Shown piece by piece: positions 1 through 6,949 of a stretch of 8,734 bases of DNA. The notes beneath the pieces were generated by a model. It was not told the DNA's origin. It saw only the letters and a list, made by a program, of their open reading frames with translations, and searched no databases. The position numbers and the translations under genes are program-made. This stretch comes from Gammaproteobacteria bacterium (lineage in GTDB: Bacteria; Pseudomonadota; Gammaproteobacteria; UBA4575). Where the stretch lies: positions 1 through 8,734 of the forward strand of contig JANQKJ010000121.1 in NCBI GenBank assembly GCA_028281205.1, written 5' to 3'. Position 1 is the first letter of the stretch. Every line of letters starts with the position of its first letter.

Positions 1-818
1 TTGGGCAACGTCAGATCTGGCTCAGATATGGTTAATTGGTAGGGAGGAGCATACATTTGAGCGATTAAGCTTGGAACACACCCCAGGCTATTAGCTATGC
101 TTGCAATGTGTAATACTACATCGATGGCGCCCGTTAACGTCACACGAGACCTTTCAGGGTTTTCGTTTTCAAACATTTTATGGGCGGATGAACCATTGAT
201 GAAAATGGGATGATAGGTTTTTTTTGCTTTCTCAAGATCATCTAAGTCAACATTCTGACTAGCTATCCAAACCCAATGGTCAGAGCACAGAACTTTATTA
301 GAAAGGAAAGTAATTTCCTGATTGGATTCGTGAATGACAAGATCTAGTTCCCCTGAAGATAAGTTTTCAAACGATCTGTCATGATTTTCAAAAGAAGATA
401 TTTGTGTCACATCAAACGAAATATTTGGTGCACGAGTTAAACAGGAATCTATTACTCGCGGCATAACCAGTAGGTCGGAGTACTGTGTGGCGGCAATACG
501 AAAGCGGTGATTTGACGTTGAATGCTGAAACTGTCCCTTCATGCTGATGGTATCGTCCATAATTTCAAGCATTTGTCTAACCGTGCCAGCCAAACCTTGT
601 GCACGTGGGGTAGGAATCATGCCGCCCTTGCCCTTCACAAACAGTGGTGGAATACACAGTTGTTTTTCTAGTTTAGCTATATCTTTACTGACATAGGCCA
701 TTGATCTATCGAGTGATTTCGCTGCATCCTTGACACTACCGTTATTAATTAACGCAAGAAACGTTACTAAGGTATTAAGATCAATTTTGGCAAGCCTTTT
801 AGTAAGTTCATCAGACAT
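1..818 (-). CDS. LysR-type transcriptional regulator, C-terminus off the window edge
   Basis: The frame is open from an ATG at 818 to the left edge, giving 272 codons with no stop, so roughly the last 25-35 residues of a typical 300-residue LysR protein are missing. Residues 14-75 form the LysR winged helix-turn-helix: LNTLVTFLALINNGSVKDAA, a recognition helix around RSMAYVSKDIAKLEKQL, then the wing with LFVKGKGG and a PTPRAQGL segment in place of the usual LTPAG. Residues 76-100 match the linker helix. From about residue 105 (FRIAATQYSDLLVMPRVI) it matches the periplasmic-binding-like effector domain. GAAGG lies 7 nt before the ATG, which supports this start. It is divergent from the small frame at 1221 across a spacer rich in inverted repeats, a common arrangement for a LysR protein controlling its neighbour and itself. 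The family assignment is firm; ligand and targets are unknown. Confidence 0.93.
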   Translation of the reverse strand, partial: MSDELTKRLAKIDLNTLVTFLALINNGSVKDAAKSLDRSMAYVSKDIAKLEKQLCIPPLFVKGKGGMIPTPRAQGLAGTVRQMLEIMDDTISMKGQFQHSTSNHRFRIAATQYSDLLVMPRVIDSCLTRAPNISFDVTQISSFENHDRSFENLSSGELDLVIHESNQEITFLSNKVLCSDHWVWIASQNVDLDDLEKAKKTYHPIFINGSSAHKMFENENPERSRVTLTGAIDVVLHIASIANSLGCVPSLIAQMYAPPYQLTISEPDLTLP

Positions 819-990
819 GGTATGGCCTTCGTGATAACAATACTTAAAAAGTGTTGGTTGCTAATGCTAACGCCATTTTAGTGAGCCTTAATAGGCATCG
901 ACGACGGCCAGCAATACGAGCTTTACTAGACCATAAAATAGTCATTTATTGGTATGTATATATTATCGATATATATCAATAAGTTAAAGC

Positions 991-1017
991 ATAGTATTCA
1001 TTAAAGTGAATAGCTAT
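991..1017. promoter_or_regulatory. Imperfect inverted repeat between lysR-like gene and small ORF
   Basis: Arms ATAGTATTCA (991-1000) and TGAATAGCTAT (1007-1017) pair with a single bulged base around the loop TTAAAG. It lies in an AT-rich stretch about 175 bp upstream of the LysR start and about 60 bp upstream of the predicted -35 of the small ORF. It could be a regulator site or part of the LysR gene's own control region. Function is inferred from position only. Confidence 0.35.
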
Positions 1018-1046
1018 AGTAATAAAATTGACGTAACATTCTTGTG

Positions 1047-1065
1047 TATTTCCATATAGGAAATA
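1047..1065. promoter_or_regulatory. Palindrome with symmetric T-N11-A, candidate LysR box
   Basis: TATTTCC (1047-1053) and GGAAATA (1059-1065) are perfect inverted arms around ATATA. The inner part runs T1050-N11-A1062, centred on the palindrome, which is the classic LysR-family T-N11-A recognition pattern. Its centre (1056) lies about 55 bp upstream of the transcription start predicted from the promoter at 1077-1104, near the usual LysR activation site. Binding by the adjacent LysR protein is an inference. Confidence 0.5.
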
Positions 1066-1076
1066 TAAAATATATA

Positions 1077-1104
1077 TTGATATTTGTCTGCAAATCCATA
1101 TACT
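1077..1104 (+). promoter_or_regulatory. Predicted sigma70 promoter for the 34-codon ORF
   Basis: The -35 element TTGATA (1077-1082) and the -10 element TATACT (1099-1104) are each close to consensus and separated by 16 bp. Transcription would start near 1110-1112, giving a leader of about 110 nt before the ATG at 1221. That leader begins with a strong inverted repeat at 1119-1142. Confidence 0.55.
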
Positions 1105-1118
1105 ATCCCTAAATTAAA

Positions 1119-1142
1119 GAAATACTGGGTTACCAGTATTTC
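1119..1142. promoter_or_regulatory. Perfect 10-bp inverted repeat in the leader of the small ORF
   Basis: Arms GAAATACTGG (1119-1128) and CCAGTATTTC (1133-1142) are perfectly complementary around the tetraloop GTTA. It falls just downstream of the predicted transcription start, so it could act as a DNA operator (repression by blocking the start) or as a hairpin at the 5' end of the mRNA that stabilises or controls it. It has no T-run and is not an obvious terminator. Its arm GTATTTC also occurs in the T-N11-A palindrome at 1047-1065, so one protein may read both. Confidence 0.5.
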
Positions 1143-1220
1143 CTACCATAGTCAGGCGAGAGGTGTTCTTAACTAGAGCCAAAATCGCCACTAATAACGC
1201 AGGCCTTGTCGGAGTGCAAA

Positions 1221-1325
1221 ATGAATAAAAAAGTGCATTGGCTGGTAACTGAAGCGATGAATTTAACTATTCAAGCGGTGATCATTGGTACAGGGGGGCC
1301 TCCACCTAAGGGCGCTGATCATTAA
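1221..1325 (+). CDS. Small 34-residue peptide with GG-PPP-KG tail, divergent from LysR gene
   Basis: ATG at 1221, TAA at 1323-1325. GGAG at 1211-1214 sits 6 nt before the ATG, an ideal ribosome binding site, and a promoter is visible at 1077-1104. The peptide starts MNKKVHWLV, has a moderately hydrophobic middle ending AVIIG (residues 19-23), and finishes with GTGGPPPKGADH (residues 23-34). It has no Cys and no recognisable domain. The basic start plus hydrophobic middle could be an export leader, and the Gly-Gly at residues 25-26 resembles a double-glycine cleavage site (hydrophobic at -7 and -12, but not at -4), which would free PPPKGADH. I do not recognise a family. Candidate roles are a signalling peptide, a modified-peptide precursor or a small membrane-associated protein under LysR control. 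A leader-peptide role is unlikely because the next same-strand gene is 5 kb away. It could be a chance frame, but start, promoter and context argue against that. Confidence 0.6.
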   Translation: MNKKVHWLVTEAMNLTIQAVIIGTGGPPPKGADH

Positions 1326-1337
1326 ATTTTAAAATTT
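1324..1337. other. AT-only palindrome between convergent genes
   Basis: AAATTTTAAAATTT is a perfect 14-bp palindrome overlapping the stop codon of the small ORF, in the 49-bp space separating it from the stop of the isomerase gene (1375). It has no GC stem, so it is not a convincing intrinsic terminator, though it may weakly help end transcription from either side. Confidence 0.25.
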
Positions 1338-1374
1338 TACTTCACCTAAATGATTAGCTGACTGTAACCTGAAA

Positions 1375-3768
1375 TCATCGATTCTCTAAGCGGTTGTAGT
1401 CTAAAAGGCCAAACTCTAGTGGGCTGCTAGCTTGATACAAGTCGTGAACCCTATCACTATAATGCCAAAAATTGGTATGCGTGCGTCGAACGCCATACTT
1501 ATTCTTGAATGCACTATAGTCTTCTTCCGTTTGTAGTGTTGACAAGTGTTCCACAAATTTTCCTAAAGTATCGACTTTGACATGCCAATAGGCCCCGGGA
1601 TATGCGCCCAATACACCAGGTACTAAACTTACTGTGTCCTCCTCAGGTAGGCGAGTGGATGTTTCCCGAAACAACGTGGCGATATTACTGTGTGCACTAT
1701 TACGTAATAAAGTATAAAGGCTGCTATTGCCGGTTTCGTCTTCCATTATAATCAGATTTATTTCCGGCATTAGCGATAAACTAGCACCGGATACATTCAT
1801 AATATTGCGAAAATGCTTGGCGGTGTCTGATGGTAGTTTTGAAAAGTCTATTTGGTAGTTTTGCGCAGTTACGGGTGCCAGTTTTTGTTTCAAGAGATCA
1901 TATAGCTCGAACTGTGGTTTATCGCTGCTATAGTTAATAGAAGGTGGCTGATCCAAATAGGCTTTGCAGCGATAGAGATGGTCTTTGACCGCTATGCTAG
2001 CGTCCCTGTACCAATAGTCTCTTAGTCTCACTCTCTCATACTTTGGTAACAACGCCAGAAAATTATACTCGCTTTCAAAGCGCAAGAAATCCATATACAG
2101 GCGGGTATTAAGTTGATGTCCGATATTTCCGTAAACATCGTAACCTGCCACCAGCAAATAGTGGATGCGTTCAAAAATAGGATAATCAATCAGCCAAGCT
2201 GTTTTGGGTGCAGGGCCAACTAACCCTTTTACTACAGAGGCGCTGTCAAAGTGCCTCATCACCGTTAAAGCAGCATTGTCATTTTGCTGTTCGCCATCCC
2301 AGACGAGATCCAAGTCTAGAAATTTACCGCCTGGAAAAATCGCTTCCAAAGCATCGCTTTTGGCCAAAGTATATTGAGTTTGTAATTTAGAAAACCTAAT
2401 CCAGTTACTTAATAATAAAGAGTTACTTGTTGTTTCCGTCGGCATACGCAAGTTATTGGCTTGTTCTTGTAAGAATTCACCCATCTGATCTAAGACTTTC
2501 GTATCGGGATTAACAAAAAATACCCAAAAATGATCGTTAATGACGTTGAGAGCGGTCTGTCCTCGGCACACGGGACCTTTAATAAAACCATCAATAATCG
2601 CTTTTGCTTCTTTGAGCATAAATTTGTAGCGGTATTGTGTCGGGATATCCTTGAATGTTGTGAATGGGTTGGAAGCTGCTTTCTCATCGTAGCTTGGTAA
2701 TTCACTTACCGTGTAATTGGGACGAAGAAACAAGTTGTCTAGCCATTCCATACGCTCATTACTAAGGGCATAAGGAATGTGAGTTTTAGCGACGATGGAC
2801 GACTCAATCTGCTGCAAGCGATAGTATACGCGTGCTACACCGGGATCATCATAGGGCCGACGAGTTGCTATGATATCAATAGGCTCACCTGGCGGCGTGG
2901 TTGAGCGCACTAATTTAAAAAAGAATCGCTCTGTCTCATTTGCATTGACAAGATCTGAAAAGTATATGTTTACTAAAAAGAGATGCTCATAAACATATCG
3001 CATTACCAACTGTGCTTTTAATGAATCTTGATTAAAGAAATTTTCCCACTGTGCAATGCTGTCAAGATATTCCTGAGGCAGGGTAGGGCGATGTGGGAGT
3101 AGAGCGCCCGACTCTAGCCAAGCAACTATTGTATTGTGCTCCTCATTACTAAGGCCGGGCAAACCGTAGGGCATACCATTTTGCGGAAACTTCTCTGCAT
3201 AACGTCTGTATTCTTCAACTCGTGGACATTCGTTTTTTCTCGCAAGACTCACATCATAGGTGTCTGGCAATAGTGCCTGTTGTGGTAAAGGATGTTGTTT
3301 TTTCAAAGTGAGAGATTGGTAGATTAAACTACCTTCGCGATTGGCTTCCGGAGCTTGGTTGAACTCATTTAACACCGGGAAAAAATCCATATTTCGCCAA
3401 TCTTGTGTGGTCTCAGCGTCAATAAATAACCGACTAGTTGAGGCAGCAAGTAACCGAGTAGGATTATATACAGATTGTTTATTAGCACCTCGATCGATAC
3501 CTGCGGCAGAGTTCAATTTAAGTTGGCATGGGGCATCATAACAAGCATGGCATACGACACAGCGATTCTCGATGATAGGCTTAATCTTTTGGTGGTAATG
3601 TTGACCTGGTTCTGATTCAGGTGTCACCCATCGGTCGACGACTTGGGACTTGCCATAAGCACTTTCAAATTGTTTTTTTGCAATGAAGCTACAGCCTGAT
3701 AAGACCAGTATAATACATAGCGATAGAATTCCAGGAGAAGAAAAAACATTAGTATTATTACCTAGCAA
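1375..3768 (-). CDS. cti: Fatty acid cis/trans isomerase, heme-binding lipoprotein
   Basis: This is Cti, which converts cis double bonds of unsaturated membrane fatty acids to trans without shifting position, a fast response to solvents, heat or osmotic stress. The 797 residues fit the family (usually about 760-800). Residues 70-74 are the c-type heme motif CVVCH, followed by the family-typical ACYDAPCQLKL. Residues 198-221 (GMPYGLPGLSNEE onward) look like the second half of a cytochrome c fold, and Met199 is a possible distal ligand. Residues 527-575 carry the conserved core with LLVAGYDVYGNIGHQLNTRL. The N-terminus has a hydrophobic stretch ending LSGC (Cys26), a lipobox, so the protein is probably membrane-anchored on the periplasmic side. 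The start is TTG, chosen because GGAGG lies 9 nt upstream and no in-frame ATG or GTG precedes the lipobox. It is the second gene of an operon, 36 nt after the hydrolase. Confidence 0.95.
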   Translation of the reverse strand: MLGNNTNVFSSPGILSLCIILVLSGCSFIAKKQFESAYGKSQVVDRWVTPESEPGQHYHQKIKPIIENRCVVCHACYDAPCQLKLNSAAGIDRGANKQSVYNPTRLLAASTSRLFIDAETTQDWRNMDFFPVLNEFNQAPEANREGSLIYQSLTLKKQHPLPQQALLPDTYDVSLARKNECPRVEEYRRYAEKFPQNGMPYGLPGLSNEEHNTIVAWLESGALLPHRPTLPQEYLDSIAQWENFFNQDSLKAQLVMRYVYEHLFLVNIYFSDLVNANETERFFFKLVRSTTPPGEPIDIIATRRPYDDPGVARVYYRLQQIESSIVAKTHIPYALSNERMEWLDNLFLRPNYTVSELPSYDEKAASNPFTTFKDIPTQYRYKFMLKEAKAIIDGFIKGPVCRGQTALNVINDHFWVFFVNPDTKVLDQMGEFLQEQANNLRMPTETTSNSLLLSNWIRFSKLQTQYTLAKSDALEAIFPGGKFLDLDLVWDGEQQNDNAALTVMRHFDSASVVKGLVGPAPKTAWLIDYPIFERIHYLLVAGYDVYGNIGHQLNTRLYMDFLRFESEYNFLALLPKYERVRLRDYWYRDASIAVKDHLYRCKAYLDQPPSINYSSDKPQFELYDLLKQKLAPVTAQNYQIDFSKLPSDTAKHFRNIMNVSGASLSLMPEINLIIMEDETGNSSLYTLLRNSAHSNIATLFRETSTRLPEEDTVSLVPGVLGAYPGAYWHVKVDTLGKFVEHLSTLQTEEDYSAFKNKYGVRRTHTNFWHYSDRVHDLYQASSPLEFGLLDYNRLENR

Positions 3769-3777
3769 AACGCAAGA

Positions 3778-3782
3778 CCTCC
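3778..3782 (-). promoter_or_regulatory. Strong ribosome binding site that fixes the TTG start of cti
   Basis: On the minus strand GGAGG lies 9 nt before TTG 3768 and 22 nt after the stop of the hydrolase gene. The frame upstream closes at a TAA at 3802-3804 with no ATG or GTG in between, so this site and the TTG codon together define the start. Confidence 0.75.
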
Positions 3783-3804
3783 GCTGGTTGAGGGGAAAAG
3801 GTTA

Positions 3805-5202
3805 TCAATTTTCAAGTAGTGCATTTAATAAATTATCTTGAAAACTAATGTTTCCAGTTAGTTGACCGTGATTATGGCAAAGAAAAAATGCATATTTTAA
3901 AGGAAAATAGCTGTATTTGTGTCGTGCTTGTACTGGGTCTAAGCTATTGCGTGCAAGCATCGAAGGCTTTGTTACCCGCCCGTCTCCTGGCTCCAGCATG
4001 ATACGGTTGTAATCCATGCCTTCAATTTTATTTTTTATCTCATGTGGCCATAGCCGAACTTCTGATTTACCGTCAACTTCTTCTACCAGCAAGCGCGCGG
4101 GCGTGGGTTCACAATTGCCGCCAAATGCAATAATGGAGTACGATGACTCCGGCAGTGGTACTGTTAGCGACCAAACGAAGCGTCGTGCGCGTTCTAAATG
4201 TTTATGAAAATAGCGTTGTAATAACTTGACTCGTTGTCGGCCTTCTTCTTCATTTTCATAGGATTTTATCACACGTTCAATAACGCTGGGTTCAAATACT
4301 GCCCATTTGAAACGCCGCCAGATTTCCACGTCAAATAGATCGCGTTCTAATATCTTGCCTTCATTCGTAATCATCCAGTCTTTGATAGCATGTGGTAACA
4401 GTTGATAACTACTCGGCATGGTGATGACGGATTCTACCGGCATGGTACCCCAAAATACTTTGTAGCCTTTAATTAGCTGATGCAGAGCCGCAACACTACC
4501 GAGATTGGGCGCCCCTAATTGAATCAAGCGCCGCACTTTTTTTGCGCCATCTAATGATACCGGAAATTCATTATCGTCTAGTACGTCTTTCGTGCCATAG
4601 CGCATATAATAACGAGCTACCAGTCCCCCCATGCTATGGGCTACTAAATCAACTTTGAGGTCAGGCATGCCGTAATCAGCTCGAATTTGGTCAATGAACG
4701 TGTCGAGTTGACGTGCGGCATCAACATTGTCGTAACGCCAATCGTAAGCAAACTTATAATATTGACGTTTATAGGGATCAATGGTATCGCCAATTTCAGC
4801 GAGATTATATTCTCCGTACCGCTCTAATATCTTGAACAGAGACCCATAAAAATCAAATGTGAGTACTTTGTCAGGCAGGGTGCCCGCTGTAATGGTTGAA
4901 GGTTTGGGCAATAACGTCACTGGATCAATATCTAACTCGAGTTCTCGATAATCATGGAACATCAATCTATACCAGGGGCCAAACCAAACCTCGTCACCAT
5001 CTGCGTTTTTTAGTGTAGAACTGACGATACCGGGAATAACGACGACAGGTGGTTGTATTAATTGTTGCTGTCGGGACTTTAGGGGATATTCATTGAGTTG
5101 GTATAGCGCTTCGAGGTCAGGTTTGATAAATCCGCCACAGCCAACGATTAGGCTAGTTACCGCAATCAAAAACAAATATTTTATAAAAGGCATGTGTTTC
5201 AT
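3805..5202 (-). CDS. LCAT-like alpha/beta hydrolase lipoprotein (phospholipase or acyltransferase)
   Basis: 465 residues. The N-terminus is a lipoprotein signal: a hydrophobic segment (residues 6-21) ending IVGC, with Cys22 as the lipidation site. Residues 51-62 (PPVVVIPGIVSS) match the oxyanion-loop strand of the lecithin:cholesterol acyltransferase group, and FAYDWRYD (151-158) matches that family's conserved YDWR. The nucleophile elbow is AHSMGG with Ser190. The acid is probably Asp407 in PGDGRVT (LCAT enzymes have GDGTV here) and the base is His443 or His445 in LCHNHGQL. It probably hydrolyses or transfers acyl chains of membrane lipids at the envelope; the exact substrate cannot be read. 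It is the first gene of an operon with cti, which fits lipid remodelling. ATG 5202 is chosen, though the upstream ribosome site is weak; Met4 is the alternative and would also retain the lipobox. A general esterase role is also possible. Confidence 0.85.
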   Translation of the reverse strand: MKHMPFIKYLFLIAVTSLIVGCGGFIKPDLEALYQLNEYPLKSRQQQLIQPPVVVIPGIVSSTLKNADGDEVWFGPWYRLMFHDYRELELDIDPVTLLPKPSTITAGTLPDKVLTFDFYGSLFKILERYGEYNLAEIGDTIDPYKRQYYKFAYDWRYDNVDAARQLDTFIDQIRADYGMPDLKVDLVAHSMGGLVARYYMRYGTKDVLDDNEFPVSLDGAKKVRRLIQLGAPNLGSVAALHQLIKGYKVFWGTMPVESVITMPSSYQLLPHAIKDWMITNEGKILERDLFDVEIWRRFKWAVFEPSVIERVIKSYENEEEGRQRVKLLQRYFHKHLERARRFVWSLTVPLPESSYSIIAFGGNCEPTPARLLVEEVDGKSEVRLWPHEIKNKIEGMDYNRIMLEPGDGRVTKPSMLARNSLDPVQARHKYSYFPLKYAFFLCHNHGQLTGNISFQDNLLNALLEN

Positions 5203-5288
5203 AGTGTCGTTATCTTCGAGTCGTTATGTCCAGCACATTCATTCAATACATTAGGCTAATACATTAACCCACAAGGGTGTTCACATAC

Positions 5289-5300
5289 TAGATCGATCTA
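5289..5300. promoter_or_regulatory. 12-bp perfect palindrome upstream of the hydrolase gene
   Basis: TAGATCGATCTA is a perfect palindrome 87 bp upstream of the ATG of the hydrolase gene, where an operator for the hydrolase-cti operon could lie. It is short enough to arise by chance, and no regulator is suggested by its sequence. Confidence 0.25.
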
Positions 5301-6168
5301 AAGCAGCAATAATTTACCATAATATGTCGATAGCAATAAATATTGCCGCCATATTTCATTAATCAAAAGCAGTTATCAAGATTAGCAGAGTTGATGATAA
5401 AAGCATCAGAGTGCATATTTAAAAAACATATAACATTGGTTATACATTGTGGTGTCATTGTTTGGAAAAACCTTACTGAAGCTAATCACTGTATTCAGGG
5501 TGACTGTCTACACCAGTTTGGTTGCTAACACAAGGGTTCCTCGGTGCTAATAAACTAAATTTCGTTGTAACGTTTGAGAGTGTTTTAATATGACAAAGCA
5601 AAGAGGTGCATTGTTACAGTATTTAGCGTAAGAAGATGCTAATCGTGGTTTGAATGGATAATTAACAACCCATATCTTAGTTCAATATTCATTGGCTGGA
5701 CTGAGATAAACGAGAATGAAGAAAGAAGCTAATTGTAATAGGCCTTCAATTAATTGGTCATGTAGCCGTATCGATGGTGTTAGTACAGCCAACTGCATTG
5801 AAAATTATTTGCAAACATCATCCTCACCAATGCGGCGATGTGATGACTATCTTATATCAACTAGAGGCGCTATGTGATAAAGGTGCTATGTGAGAGTTAT
5901 ATAGGGAAGCAAACTGATCTTTTTAACTTAAGCCGCCTTGGTTAGAGCGGAGCTAAAAGGATATTAAAAAACTGGTAATAAGAGCTGAAGTTTTTGCACC
6001 TGATTAGATGGTTTGTCACTGCAAACGATATGCTCGTAAAAACTGTGACACATCGAAATAAACTATACTTACCAGCTAGAAGCATTGAGCTGAAATAAAA
6101 TATTTTATGCTAAATGATTAACCCAGCAGAACGTGTAAATAGCTACTAACGTTATATAAGAGCTGCCC

Positions 6169-6192
6169 TTCATTCTATAAACGTAGAATGAA
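6169..6192. repeat. 9-bp perfect inverted repeat upstream of BLUF gene
   Basis: Arms TTCATTCTA (6169-6177) and TAGAATGAA (6184-6192) are perfectly complementary around TAAACG. It lies 155 bp upstream of the BLUF start. It may be an operator or an mRNA hairpin; no T-run follows, so it is not a terminator. Confidence 0.4.
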
Positions 6193-6346
6193 ACTAAAGG
6201 TATTCCCTTATAAGCTAAATTAGCTAGGTTTTTTGACCTCAATTAATAAATTATTCCGTATTTTTGTCGAAAACTGTTTTGCTGGAAGACTGCGCAACAA
6301 CTAGACTCAGTTTATCTCTCAACAAATAGCTCAGGGCGGAAATCAC

Positions 6347-6769
6347 GTGTTTTTAACAAGACTTATCTATGCAAGTAAAGTGGCTGCTGACGTAAATCGT
6401 GACGATTTGGATCAGATTATTGAATCGGCATGTAAGAACAATGCAGAACTAGGCGTAACTGGTGCACTGGTATTTAGTAATAAGTACTTTTTACAAGTTC
6501 TAGAAGGAGGTAGATCTGAGGTTAATACGGTTTATCATAAAATTCTCGCTGACAAGAGACATTACGAGCCAACACTGCTCGACTATAGTGAAATTTCTCA
6601 GCGCATGTTTCATGAATGGGAAATGAAACTTTTTCTTGAAACTAACATCAACCGAAAAACTAATATAAAGTATTTCTCACAAGAAAACTTCGATCCCTAT
6701 GAAATCAGTGGAAAAACAGCAGCTAAACTACTGCAGGACATCACTAGTAAAGATCATATGGAAAAATAG
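6347..6769 (+). CDS. BLUF-domain blue-light photoreceptor, short PixD-like type
   Basis: 140 residues; the BLUF domain fills about residues 1-95. BLUF proteins bind flavin (FAD) and sense blue light by rearranging hydrogen bonds between a Tyr, a Gln and the flavin. All key positions are present: Tyr8 in RLIYAS, Asn31/Asn32 in KNNAELGVTG, Gln50 in KYFLQVLEGG, and Trp91 and Met93 in HEWEMKLF; these numbers coincide with those of cyanobacterial PixD. The remaining 45 residues form a C-terminal cap with no output domain, so it must signal through a partner protein. The start is GTG at 6347, supported by GGCGGA ending 6 nt upstream and by the family's usual N-terminus just before the Tyr. It stands alone in a long AT-rich area; the nearest same-strand gene is the histidine kinase 451 bp downstream, a possible but unproven partner. 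Confidence 0.93.
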   Translation: MFLTRLIYASKVAADVNRDDLDQIIESACKNNAELGVTGALVFSNKYFLQVLEGGRSEVNTVYHKILADKRHYEPTLLDYSEISQRMFHEWEMKLFLETNINRKTNIKYFSQENFDPYEISGKTAAKLLQDITSKDHMEK

Positions 6770-6949
6770 TTTTATAAGATTGTTAAACTATTCAGTAGCT
6801 TCGTCGCGCCTGACCATAGTTATCGTTTTTTGTCATTAGTCTATTCAAGCACTGAGGCAGCGCGAAAATCATTTCAGATGTTGAATTGGCTCAACTGGAC
6901 AAGCCAATATATCAAGCCTTTATAACAAGATAATTATCCTGCTTTGTTA

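Larger units (their letters stand above)
5203..6346. other. Long gene-poor region upstream of the hydrolase operon and BLUF gene
   Basis: About 1.1 kb with no convincing gene on either strand. It must hold the minus-strand promoter of the hydrolase-cti operon and the plus-strand promoter of the BLUF gene. Short frames occur (for example 5343-5528 with a TTG start, and 5716-5877) but lack good ribosome sites or recognisable motifs. The stretch 5590-6110 reads as several short open segments broken by stops in changing frames, which could be a badly decayed gene; I cannot identify it. Near-identical 12-mers of the form GG(C/T)GCTATGTGA recur at 5866-5877 and 5882-5893. Inverted repeats at 5289-5300 and 6169-6192 are listed separately. 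Confidence 0.6.

Noticed and set aside
1221..1325. Small ORF as an attenuation leader peptide stalled at PPP
   Set aside because: The next same-strand gene is about 5 kb away and the intervening genes are antisense, so nothing nearby could be attenuated.
2208..2390. Short frames inside cti and the hydrolase gene (2208-2390, 2490-2705, 3341-3541, 4016-4207)
   Set aside because: All lie within two well-supported genes in other frames and show no features of their own.
5343..5528. 61-residue plus-strand frame starting with TTG
   Set aside because: No ribosome site, no recognisable motif, and composition like the surrounding AT-rich spacer; kept only as part of the gene-poor region.
5716..5877. 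53-residue plus-strand frame beginning MKKEANCN
   Set aside because: No clear ribosome site or domain; an overlapping second frame is equally open, so chance or a decayed gene is more likely.
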